From contig NZ_CP113097.1 of the NCBI RefSeq assembly GCF_026625125.1, positions 5,797,052 through 5,861,051 of the forward strand: a DNA stretch of 64,000 nt, read 5' to 3'. This document shows positions 27,204-35,149 of this stretch, piece after piece (positions within the stretch are counted from its first letter, which is position 1; each line of letters opens with the position of its first letter). This stretch comes from Pseudomonas putida (lineage in GTDB: Bacteria; Pseudomonadota; Gammaproteobacteria; Pseudomonadales; Pseudomonadaceae). Made by a program: the position numbers and the translations under genes. Below the pieces are notes generated by a model. The model was not told the DNA's origin and did not search any database. It saw only the letters and a list, made by a program, of their open reading frames with translations.

Positions 27204-28421
27204 TCAGTTGATAAGAGGGTGACGAGCAGTTATGCGCCGTATAGCCAGCAAGCCAGTGACGACCAGTGCGGCCAGCGCTACATAGCCCATGATCAACACC
27301 GCAGGCGCCAAGCCACCGGCTGGTCTGCCAACCAAGGTGACCAGAAAGGGGCTTACGAACTGGCCAATGAAGAAGGCAGCCGTCCAAAGGCCCACACCAC
27401 GGCCGCGGTGCTCAAAGCTCAGGCCACTCAGGCACCAGTTGATCAGCGCAGGAATCAGTAACCCGCAGCCAACCTGAGCGATAAAGGCGGACAAGACGGC
27501 AAGCTTCACCTCGACAGCCAGCCCCAGTCCGACCAGCCCGACACTGAACAGCAGGAACACGATGCCTAGCTGTAGACGAATGTCGCGCTTGGAAAGCCAG
27601 GCGAAGACCAGCGCGCCGAGCGGCACCCCCATGTTCGCCAACCCGCTGGCCAGGCCGAGCTTAGAGGAGTCGTGCAGCCCGATGCCATGCAGTATCTGAC
27701 TGATCTGCAGCACCTCGACGTAGTAAAGCGTCGCTGCGAGCAGCGTGACCCCGACCACCAAAACCATTCGGCCCATCGGGAACGGCGCACCGCTCGGATC
27801 ACCCGCCTCTTGCTGCTGTCGACCTGGCTCCCAGGTCCAGAACAGCAGGCCAAGGAAAATCGGGAAAGCCAGCAGGTACAGCAGGAAGGGCCCCTGCCAG
27901 CCTATTTCGCCGAGCAGGCCACCGCTGAACATCAGCACGGCGCCCGAAACAGAGCCCACCCCACTCTGCACTGCCAGCCATTTGCGACGTGGCCCCGGTT
28001 CATAGAAATCGCCAAGGAGGGTATTGGCAACTGTCATGATCACCGCTTCTGTAACGCCAAGCATGAAGCGGCTGGCAACGATACTGACCAGGTCATCCAT
28101 GAAGTACGGCGCAAAGCCGAATACGCCGTAAAATAACACTGCAACCAGCAGTAACCGCCGCCGACCGAAGCGGTCGGCCAGAATGCCAGCCAATGGCGAC
28201 AATAGAGCAATGCATGCACTCGGCGCGGTAATTAGCAAGGGCACCAGAAAGTGCGCATCACGATGGCTGGAAAACTGCTGCGCCAGCAACGGGATGATGG
28301 GGATCAGGGAAAGCAATCCCATGATCGGAAGCTGAGTAGTGAACACCAAAATCAGTGCTTGTGCAGCTCCTGCCTTGCGCGGCACAGGCAGGTTCCCTAC
28401 CGAGGTGGTGGCGTTGGACAT
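27204..28421 (-). CDS. MFS transporter
   Basis: A 405-residue inner-membrane permease of twelve predicted helices. The loop 2-3 motif GILADRFGRRRLLLVA is clear; the region RFMLGVTEAVIMTVANTLLGDFYEPGPRRKWLAVQSG is typical of MFS transporters. Subfamily not recognised. An N-terminal cytoplasmic stretch of about 20 residues precedes helix 1. It lies between the porin and GH3 genes, so uptake of the glycoside or a disaccharide is the simplest role. Confidence 0.83.
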   Translation of the reverse strand: MSNATTSVGNLPVPRKAGAAQALILVFTTQLPIMGLLSLIPIIPLLAQQFSSHRDAHFLVPLLITAPSACIALLSPLAGILADRFGRRRLLLVAVLFYGVFGFAPYFMDDLVSIVASRFMLGVTEAVIMTVANTLLGDFYEPGPRRKWLAVQSGVGSVSGAVLMFSGGLLGEIGWQGPFLLYLLAFPIFLGLLFWTWEPGRQQQEAGDPSGAPFPMGRMVLVVGVTLLAATLYYVEVLQISQILHGIGLHDSSKLGLASGLANMGVPLGALVFAWLSKRDIRLQLGIVFLLFSVGLVGLGLAVEVKLAVLSAFIAQVGCGLLIPALINWCLSGLSFEHRGRGVGLWTAAFFIGQFVSPFLVTLVGRPAGGLAPAVLIMGYVALAALVVTGLLAIRRITARHPLIN

Positions 28422-28491
28422 GGTCTACTCCAGCCCCTTTCCAGGGGCACCTATTGTTTTTGTTGTCTAGCTCTCACGCATAGCGGGTACA

Positions 28492-30939
28492 TCAAATGAA
28501 GCGAATATCTCCCCCCTCACTCACCTCCAGTGCAACTGAAATAATGGCGTCGTCGAGCGCATGGCCAATCATCAGGTGGTACCTTCCGGGCACGATCAGG
28601 CTGGCACCTGCATCGCTGCTCCAGCGTGAAAATGCGTCGCGCCCCAGCGCCAGACGCACAGACTGCTGCTCATCAGGTTGCAAGTGGACAGCGGCAAATG
28701 CTTTGAGCGAGGTACGCGTAGGTTCCGCAGACTGCTGGGGTTCAACCACATAGAGCTGTATCACTTCCTTGCCCTTGCGCGAGGCCAGGTTGCGTATGAC
28801 GAGCTCTACCTGCAGGGCGTCGACGGTACTACCGGTCAATCCCGCCAGCGAGCAGGCAAAGCGGGCGTAGCCCATGCCGTACCCGAAGCTAAAGGCAGGG
28901 GAGACATCACGGGCACTGAAGCTGCGGTAACCGACCCACCATCCTTCGTGATAGGTCAGGTCGCCATTTTCCGAGGGTGCCAAGGACCAGACGGGGTAGT
29001 CGCTTTCCTGCCTGGCAAACGTCACAGGCAGACGCCCACCTGGCTCGCGGTCCCCCTTCAGCACGCTGGACAGCGCCGGGCCGAACTCCTGGCCGGGATA
29101 CCAGGCCACCAAGATGGCGGCGGCATCCTGCATGCAGGTCATGTCGACCGGGTGGGCGACATTGAGCACCACCACCACGCGACGATTGACCTCACACACA
29201 CGGCGGATGAGTTCGATTTGCCCGGCAGGCAGCAACGTGGATTCACGGTCTACACTTTCCAGCCCCGCATCAGGCGTCTCGCCGACCAAAAGTACAACCT
29301 CGTCGGCACGACTTGCGAGGGCGACTGCCTCGTCCAGCAAGTTGTTCTGGGCGGGTTGACGGCAGCCAAACCACAAGCCATGGGCCAGGCTGCGGCCTAC
29401 CTGCATGCTAACTCGCAGCTGTACGGTCTGGCCCTGTTCCAACCGGCAGGCAAATTCATCATGGGGCGCCTGCATGAGCTTGCCCATGATGTCACCTTCG
29501 ACGGCCCGACCGTCGAAGGCGCCCAGCGGGTGTCCATTGAGATACAGCTCGGCAGCACCTGTGCCCCCGAGCAAGAAGGTGTATTCACCGCTACGCGACG
29601 CAACGAAAGACGTCGAGACTTCAACCCGCCCTTCACCCTCAAGGGACAGCAATTCTCCCACGCCTGGCATTTGCTTGAACCATATGAGCGAACTCGAATA
29701 ACGCACTTCTTGGGATGCAACAATGCCCTGTGTACTGTAGTAATCCACAGCCATGCCCGGCTCGCCGGCTGGCGTGACTAGTGACAATGCGCTCAACGGA
29801 GGAATGCGGTGCTCGACGGGCGCACCTTCGGCATGCGCCACCGTATAACCGGCAGTGGAGAACTGCTCCTGCAGGGCTTGCAAGGGCGTGGTGGTATCCG
29901 GTGCCAGCGCGACCTTGGCGAAGGTGCCGCCCTGATAGCATGGCACGGTGGCGTTAGGGCCGATCACAGCCAGCAAACCCGGCTTGGCCGAGCCGTAGGG
30001 TAGGACCTGCGACTCATTGCGCAGCAGCACCATGCCGGCTGCCGCTGCCTCTTCCAGCACCGCGAGACGCTGGGCCTGCTTATCCGCCTGCCAGGTTCGC
30101 GCCGGGTTAGTGCGCCGAGCCAGTCGCAACAAACGCTCCACGGCATCATCGAGACGTGCGAAATCCACAGCGCTAGCCTGCTCGTTACCCAGCAACGCGT
30201 TGCCCAGGACTCGCCCTGGCCCTGGCATCTCTAGATCGAGTCCATTGTTGAGACTCGCCGCACCGTCATGGGTGCCAAACCAGTCCGACATCACCAATCC
30301 GTCCCAGTGCAGCTCCCGTTTGAGCCAGTCAAGCAACAGCTGGCCATGTTCGGCACATCGCACGCCATTGACCTTGTTGTAACCGGTCAACATAGCCCAC
30401 GCACCGGACCTGGCAGCATGTTCGAAGGGCTTGAAATACACGTCACGCAGAGCCTCCTGCGCAACGACGGCATTCATGTTGCGTCGGTCGGTTTCCGAGT
30501 CGTTACAAACCAGATGCTTAATCACGGATGCGACACCCCGGCTCTGTACGCCCTGCGCCCACGCCCAACCCAGTTCGGCGATCAGTTGCGGATCTTCACC
30601 GAACAGCTCGAACGCACGGCCGGCCAAGGGGCTGCGCATCAGGTTAAGATTGGGCGCCAATACGGCCTGCACACCGATACGCTGCGCTTCATCACCGACC
30701 ACCTGACCGACGCGAGTTACCAGTTCGGCATCCCAACTGGCTGCCAGGGCAAGCCCACACGGCGTTAACAGTGCGACATCGCGCTCATCGACCCGTCCGC
30801 CCGTCAAACCCATCGGTCCATCAGCCATGCGGACGGAGGCAAGCCCGAGCTCATCTCGTTCGCAGGTCGACCACATGTCCCGGCCAGCAGTTAGTAGCGC
30901 CTTCTGCTCTAAAGGCAAAGTGTGGACCTCGTTACGCAT
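28492..30939 (-). CDS. Glycoside hydrolase family 3 beta-glycosidase
   Basis: An 815-residue GH3 enzyme, probably cytoplasmic because no signal peptide is seen. The N-terminal barrel has the KH pair (VIKHLVCND, about 141) and the nucleophile Asp219 in GLVMSDWFGTHDGA; a PA14-like insert (about 400-530) lies in the second domain; a fibronectin-III-like domain ends the protein. This is the layout of beta-glucosidases such as BglX/KmBglI relatives acting on aryl or disaccharide glycosides. ATG 30939 is preferred over 30945 because GGAAG then has a proper spacing. It overlaps the flavin reductase stop by eight bases, tying sugar removal to aglycone oxidation. Confidence 0.9.
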   Translation of the reverse strand: MRNEVHTLPLEQKALLTAGRDMWSTCERDELGLASVRMADGPMGLTGGRVDERDVALLTPCGLALAASWDAELVTRVGQVVGDEAQRIGVQAVLAPNLNLMRSPLAGRAFELFGEDPQLIAELGWAWAQGVQSRGVASVIKHLVCNDSETDRRNMNAVVAQEALRDVYFKPFEHAARSGAWAMLTGYNKVNGVRCAEHGQLLLDWLKRELHWDGLVMSDWFGTHDGAASLNNGLDLEMPGPGRVLGNALLGNEQASAVDFARLDDAVERLLRLARRTNPARTWQADKQAQRLAVLEEAAAAGMVLLRNESQVLPYGSAKPGLLAVIGPNATVPCYQGGTFAKVALAPDTTTPLQALQEQFSTAGYTVAHAEGAPVEHRIPPLSALSLVTPAGEPGMAVDYYSTQGIVASQEVRYSSSLIWFKQMPGVGELLSLEGEGRVEVSTSFVASRSGEYTFLLGGTGAAELYLNGHPLGAFDGRAVEGDIMGKLMQAPHDEFACRLEQGQTVQLRVSMQVGRSLAHGLWFGCRQPAQNNLLDEAVALASRADEVVLLVGETPDAGLESVDRESTLLPAGQIELIRRVCEVNRRVVVVLNVAHPVDMTCMQDAAAILVAWYPGQEFGPALSSVLKGDREPGGRLPVTFARQESDYPVWSLAPSENGDLTYHEGWWVGYRSFSARDVSPAFSFGYGMGYARFACSLAGLTGSTVDALQVELVIRNLASRKGKEVIQLYVVEPQQSAEPTRTSLKAFAAVHLQPDEQQSVRLALGRDAFSRWSSDAGASLIVPGRYHLMIGHALDDAIISVALEVSEGGDIRFI

Positions 30940-31561
30940 AGTCATCTTCCGGCACGCAGGCTACGAACGGCGCGGGCGCCATCATGGCCTGGCTAGCCAG
31001 GGTATCCAGCGTGCCCTGCACCTGGGCATCCAGACAGTGACCGTGTTCATCGAACAGCGAAACACCAGCAGTATTGAGCGTCACACCGAGCGGCGTCGGC
31101 CAGCCACGCATGGCATGCACAATCGAACGCAACGCGCCCAGCGTGGTGTTGCAGCCCTGCCAGCCGGCGGCGGTAACAATGCAGCCAACCGCACGGCCGT
31201 CGAAGTAGATGCGGGTATCGCTGCGCAGGTCCTCGAGCAAATCCAAAGCGTTCTTGACTAAGCCCGATACGCCGCCGTGGTAGCCGGGCGTGGCGATGAT
31301 GATGCCGTCCGCCTGACGTACCGCTTCCACCAGTGCGAGTTGCTCGGCGGTACGCTCGCTAGCTTCTGGGTTGAAGGCCGGCAGCGCTGCCAGCTCGCGG
31401 CCGCCGAACAATTGGGTACGCGCTCCGCGTAACCGCGCGCGATACAGCGCCGCGGCCAGGGCTTTTTCGGTACTGGATCCATGTCGCGTAGTGCCGCCGA
31501 TACCGACTATCAGAGGGGCTTTGCCAGGATTTGCCGGCTTGAGGATAGGGGGCTGCTGCAT
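30932..31561 (-). CDS. NADPH-dependent FMN reductase
   Basis: A 209-residue flavodoxin-like reductase. The FMN-binding region is seen in GIGGTTRHGSSTEKAL (phosphate loop) and ATPGYHGGVSGLVKNALDLLED, the hallmark of PF03358. It lies 20 bases downstream of a luciferase-like monooxygenase and most probably supplies it with reduced flavin as a two-component system. The ATG at 31561 has GGAG nine bases upstream. Related SsuE/MsuE-type reductases pair with alkanesulfonate monooxygenases, but no sulfonate genes occur here. Confidence 0.87.
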   Translation of the reverse strand: MQQPPILKPANPGKAPLIVGIGGTTRHGSSTEKALAAALYRARLRGARTQLFGGRELAALPAFNPEASERTAEQLALVEAVRQADGIIIATPGYHGGVSGLVKNALDLLEDLRSDTRIYFDGRAVGCIVTAAGWQGCNTTLGALRSIVHAMRGWPTPLGVTLNTAGVSLFDEHGHCLDAQVQGTLDTLASQAMMAPAPFVACVPEDDYA

Positions 31562-31581
31562 GAGTGAGCTCTCCACAACGA

Positions 31582-32676
31582 TCACTGGAAACGAGGCATG
31601 ACTTCGCGAGCGAACAGGCTCATCGATTGCTCGCTCAGACGGGCACGCTCAGGCGTCATAGGCCCGTTGGTAAAGCCCATGAGCACGTTGCCGATACCCA
31701 GCTCACGATGTTTATCCAGCTCGGCGGCGACGGTATCGGGACTGCCATGCAAGCACCAGGTCTTGATCCATTCGCGGCTGAAGCAATCCGGGTGCGGGTG
31801 CAACTGTACGCCGCTCAGCTTCTCGGCACGCTTGTTGAAGCCGTGCTCACGCTGAATCGCACGGTTGTAGGCGGCGAGGATCTGCTGCAGCTCTTCCTCG
31901 GCCTGCTCATCGGTTGGCGCCACGTGAACGCACTGATAGGTGTGCGTCGTCCAGGACAGGCAGTGATCAACCACTTGCTGCGAGTGGCCAGCTCCCAAAA
32001 GTGCTTGCTTGTAGCGATTGAAATACATGGACAGATGCTCGAAAGGCTCGGCACTGGCAGGCACAGGTGGCGTGAAGGCTGGGATAAAGGCCGGGCAGCC
32101 CATCTCGGCGGCACGCTGCATGCTGCTTTCGCGCAGAGCAACCGGCATCAACCGGTTAAACGGGCGCTGATAGGCGGTAGGCACGATGCGTTGCACCACG
32201 GCGCCTTTGTAATGGCTGGTTTCGAAGCTGATTGGCTCATCTTCGATTTCCTTGTTCCACAGGCGCAGAACCAGATCAAGATTCTCCTGCAGTATCGCGG
32301 ATGCTTCTTTGTAGTTGACGCCAAAACCGATCATTTCTTCCGGCGTGGTGCCACTGCCGATGCCGACCAGCAGCCGTCCTTCGGTTAACTGATCAAGCAG
32401 GTTCACGCGCTCAGCGAAGCGGACCGGGTGGTGTAACGGCACCGTAGTGACCGACATGCCGAAATGGATGCGCTTGAGCTGGCCGGCCAGATAGGCGGCG
32501 AACACAAACGGATCACTGGACATCGGTGCATAGCCAGTGAAGTGATGATCAGGCATGAACACAGCATCAAAACCCAGGGCCTCGGCCTGCTTGGCGTGCT
32601 CGACAAGCGCATCCATGACCGGCTTGTCTTCATGAGGGCCAGTGGAACGGCCGACGAGAAATACTGAAAAGCGCAT
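31582..32676 (-). CDS. Luciferase-like (LLM class) flavin-dependent monooxygenase
   Basis: A 364-residue TIM-barrel flavoprotein of the bacterial luciferase superfamily, with GFDAVFMPDHHFTGY near the N-terminus, IHFGMSVTTVPLHHPVRFAE and EGRLLVGIGSGTTPEEMIGFG. Members use FMNH2 from a separate reductase, here encoded directly downstream. It is the first gene of the leftward run and starts after AAAGGAC. In this context it most likely hydroxylates or oxidatively opens the aglycone before the VOC dioxygenase acts. LLM enzymes vary widely, so the reaction is inference. Confidence 0.87.
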   Translation of the reverse strand: MRFSVFLVGRSTGPHEDKPVMDALVEHAKQAEALGFDAVFMPDHHFTGYAPMSSDPFVFAAYLAGQLKRIHFGMSVTTVPLHHPVRFAERVNLLDQLTEGRLLVGIGSGTTPEEMIGFGVNYKEASAILQENLDLVLRLWNKEIEDEPISFETSHYKGAVVQRIVPTAYQRPFNRLMPVALRESSMQRAAEMGCPAFIPAFTPPVPASAEPFEHLSMYFNRYKQALLGAGHSQQVVDHCLSWTTHTYQCVHVAPTDEQAEEELQQILAAYNRAIQREHGFNKRAEKLSGVQLHPHPDCFSREWIKTWCLHGSPDTVAAELDKHRELGIGNVLMGFTNGPMTPERARLSEQSMSLFAREVMPRFQ

Positions 32677-32692
32677 ATGCCTGTCCTTTTAT

Positions 32693-32714
32693 TAGAATGT
32701 GAATTCTTGTTCTA
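32693..32714. promoter_or_regulatory. TAGAA-N12-TTCTA inverted repeat before the monooxygenase gene
   Basis: Arms TAGAA and TTCTA are separated by twelve bases that include GAATTC. The same arm spacing occurs in the palindrome at 24500-24520 (TAGAA-N12-TTCT). It is 16 bases upstream of the start codon, overlapping the expected promoter, and so is a good repressor position. Confidence 0.45.
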
Positions 32715-32792
32715 TTTAATGAACAAATAGTGCCGTTCATTCGCAACCTTGTGAAGCCGCGGCACCCGCAGGCCGACACGAGAGCTAGACAC

Positions 32793-32814
32793 AAATAGAA
32801 TCTAAGTTCTATTT
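32793..32814. promoter_or_regulatory. Perfect 8+6+8 inverted repeat in the divergent promoter
   Basis: AAATAGAA-TCTAAG-TTCTATTT is a perfect inverted repeat in the middle of the divergent spacer, well placed to control both transcripts. No T-tract or coding context suggests a terminator. Candidate operator for the TetR protein of module B. Confidence 0.5.
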
Positions 32815-33064
32815 TCAAGCTATCACCGCCCTCCTTCTCCGTCAACACCGAAAATTCGCCCTATCGTACTGGCCGCCTCGTAAACCAAATCGAGCAGATA
32901 GCTCTGTGCGGCCGTTACAGCGGCTACGTGAGAGCCAACGAAATCGCCGGGTTGAGAGGAGGAAAATTAGATTTTACATTCTGGAATGAAGGTTCTATTT
33001 TCTACAGGCCCACGGCAACCTCCTTGGGTGTGCGGCCACAAAAAAATAAGATAGGAGCTTTTCT

Positions 33065-34714
33065 ATGCCATCGAGACGAGACCTGCTAGGCATGGCGGCC
33101 ATTAGTGCAGTAATGGCAACCACCACCTCTTTAAGCCATGCGAGCAGCCCAAGCGAGCGCCCTGCCGCCCCCACTTCTACGCCTTCGCCAACTCGTTATC
33201 GTTGGGCAGCCGGCATCGAAGGCCAGAGAAAGGCGGATCTTGGAAACGGGACGTACCTCAACCCTATCCTACCTGGTGACTACCCAGACCCGACGGTGCT
33301 CAAGGACGGTGACGATTACTACATCACCCATTCATCCTTCGATGCGTCCCCTGGGCTACTGATATGGCACTCGCGGGACCTGGTTAACTGGACGCCGCTT
33401 ACTACTGCGCTTGACCAGCCGTTGGGAACGGTTTTCGCCTGCGACCTGATCAAGCACGAAAACCGCTATTACATCTACATTCCGTTCCTCAAAGCCAAAT
33501 GGTCCACCAAGCTCGAGAAACCGGTGAGCATCTGGGTGATCCATGCCGAGAACATGGCTGGCCCATGGAGCGAACCTGTCGACCTGAACATCAGCGGCCT
33601 CATCGATCCCGGTCATATCGTTTGCGAAGACGGCGAACGGTATCTTTTCCTGTCCGGCATAAACCGTGTCAAGTTGACACCAGACGGGCTCTCTACGGTT
33701 GGCAAGGTCGAGAAGGTCTATGACGGATGGCGCTACCCGGCAGAATGGGTGACCGAGGCTTACGCGTTGGAAGGCCCCAAACTGATCAAGCGGGGTGGCT
33801 GGCTCTATATGATCACCGCAGTCGGCGGAACAAGCGGTCCGGCAACAGGCCATATGGTGATCTGTGCGCGCTCCAAAACGGTCAACGGCCCTTGGGAAAA
33901 CTGCCCTGACAACCCAATCGTGCGCACGTATTCAGATTCAGAGCGATGGTGGTCACGTGGCCATGCCACTGCAATCGAAGGACCAGATGGCTCGTGGTAT
34001 CTGATCTATCACGGCTATGAAAACGGCTTGAGAACCCTTGGCCGCCAGACCCTGATGGAGCCAATTACCTGGACATCCGACGGTTGGCCCAAAGCCTTGG
34101 GCGGCGATCTCAGCAAACCACTCCCCATGAGCAAGCAGCCCTCCGCAGCCCCCAAGCACGGCATGGCCCGCTCCGACAATTTTTCCCAGCCAGCCTTCGG
34201 AACACGATGGGCTTTCTTCGGTGGTCCCAATGAGCTCAGACGTGCCGAGTTCAAAGGCAACGCCCTGCGACTGGCCGGCCAAGGTACGAGCCCGCAAGAC
34301 TCTGCGCCGCTGACGCAAATGGTGGGCGACCCCAACTATGAGATCAGTGTGCATATCGACGTGATCGGCGACGCCACGGCGGGGTTGTTACTTTTCTTCA
34401 CCGATCGACTATTCCTTGGGATAGGGATCGACGGCGAACGCATGACCACCTATCGCGGAGGGGCTAGGAGCCACTGGCCCGAACCCGCTCCCGCCACCCG
34501 TTCTCTGTGGCTGAAGCTCGTCAACCTGCACAACATCGTGACCTTCTACTACTGCGAGGACGGCAAGTCATGGGTCAAGCATGGCGTGCGCAGCGAAGTG
34601 TCCGGCTACAACTCCAATACCGTTGAATACCTGGCCAGCCTTCGACCCGCACTGTTTTGCGCGGGAAAAGGGTGTGCCGAATTCCGGGAGTTTCGCTACA
34701 AAGCGATTCCATAG
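33065..34714 (+). CDS. Exported glycoside hydrolase family 43 protein
   Basis: A 549-residue protein starting MPSRRDLLGMAAISAVMATT, a twin-arginine signal, so it folds in the cytoplasm and is exported. The five-bladed propeller domain begins NPILPGDYPDPTVLKDGDDYY, where Asp75 is the likely base, and EGPKLIKRGGWLYMITA carries the catalytic glutamate. A beta-sandwich of about 190 residues forms the C-terminus. GH43 enzymes are arabinofuranosidases, xylosidases or arabinanases. It is divergent from the monooxygenase run and probably trims an outer pentose of the plant glycoside before uptake; the later GH3 enzyme would remove the inner sugar. Confidence 0.87.
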   Translation: MPSRRDLLGMAAISAVMATTTSLSHASSPSERPAAPTSTPSPTRYRWAAGIEGQRKADLGNGTYLNPILPGDYPDPTVLKDGDDYYITHSSFDASPGLLIWHSRDLVNWTPLTTALDQPLGTVFACDLIKHENRYYIYIPFLKAKWSTKLEKPVSIWVIHAENMAGPWSEPVDLNISGLIDPGHIVCEDGERYLFLSGINRVKLTPDGLSTVGKVEKVYDGWRYPAEWVTEAYALEGPKLIKRGGWLYMITAVGGTSGPATGHMVICARSKTVNGPWENCPDNPIVRTYSDSERWWSRGHATAIEGPDGSWYLIYHGYENGLRTLGRQTLMEPITWTSDGWPKALGGDLSKPLPMSKQPSAAPKHGMARSDNFSQPAFGTRWAFFGGPNELRRAEFKGNALRLAGQGTSPQDSAPLTQMVGDPNYEISVHIDVIGDATAGLLLFFTDRLFLGIGIDGERMTTYRGGARSHWPEPAPATRSLWLKLVNLHNIVTFYYCEDGKSWVKHGVRSEVSGYNSNTVEYLASLRPALFCAGKGCAEFREFRYKAIP

Positions 34715-35149
34715 CAATCGATGCGTTCGGCAAAGCACCGGGCTTCTCACGTACCGTGCCAGGTTTGCGAGTCAAAACACTGCAGGCTTGGCTCAGCATG
34801 TCGACATTCCAGCACAACCCCTTGGCCGGAAAGTTGATGAGCTTTTGAGTCGTGCTCCAGGATATGAGCCGGCAGTGGCGAAGCTTGTAGAGGCGATGGA
34901 GGGGCTGCTGATCGCCGCGCACGTGAACGCCGAGAATTCTGAACAGTGATACTTCAAATTTAGCCGAGCGCACAGCGGGCACTGACAGACGTCCGACACC
35001 TGCTGGAAGATGGTTAACCGTCTCTGGATCCCACCCGTGCTGCAGGCGTTTTTGATCGCTAACTAAGTGGTGTAAACCCGTTTTTTTCACTGTAAACCAT
35101 CATAGTTAACAGTGAAAAAAACAGGTTTACAGGCCAGCAATCATCGGGG
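34715..35149. other. Spacer between module B and the Tn7-like genes
   Basis: 435 bases. A rightward fragment at about 34765-34949 (GRKVDELLSRAPGYEPAVAK then LVEAMEGLL) has coding character but no start of its own and may be a remnant of an unidentified gene. The large inverted repeat at 35071-35131 closes the spacer. Confidence 0.5.
35071..35131. repeat. 23-base inverted repeat with TGT...ACA outer ends beside tnsC
   Basis: The arms at 35071-35093 (starting TGTAAACCCGTTTTTTTCAC) and 35109-35131 (ending AAACAGGTTTACA) pair with a single mismatch around a 15-base loop. The left arm is followed by a second TGTAAACC 20 bases on. No T-tract follows on the minus strand, unlike an ordinary terminator for tnsC. 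The TGT/ACA ends recall Tn7-like termini, so this may be a transposon end or a TnsB site cluster. A terminator or attenuator remains possible. Confidence 0.5.

Larger units (their letters stand above)
32677..33064. other. Divergent promoter region between monooxygenase and GH43 genes
   Basis: 388 AT-rich bases without a gene. It carries two TAGAA...TTCTA palindromes (32693-32714 and 32793-32814) and a related imperfect sequence at 32978-33003. The GH43 start is preceded by GGAG about ten bases upstream. It should drive module B in both directions. Confidence 0.6.

Noticed and set aside
35071..35131. Inverted repeat as an ordinary rho-independent terminator of tnsC
   Set aside because: The stem is long but no T-tract follows in the tnsC direction; reported as a repeat with terminator as an alternative.
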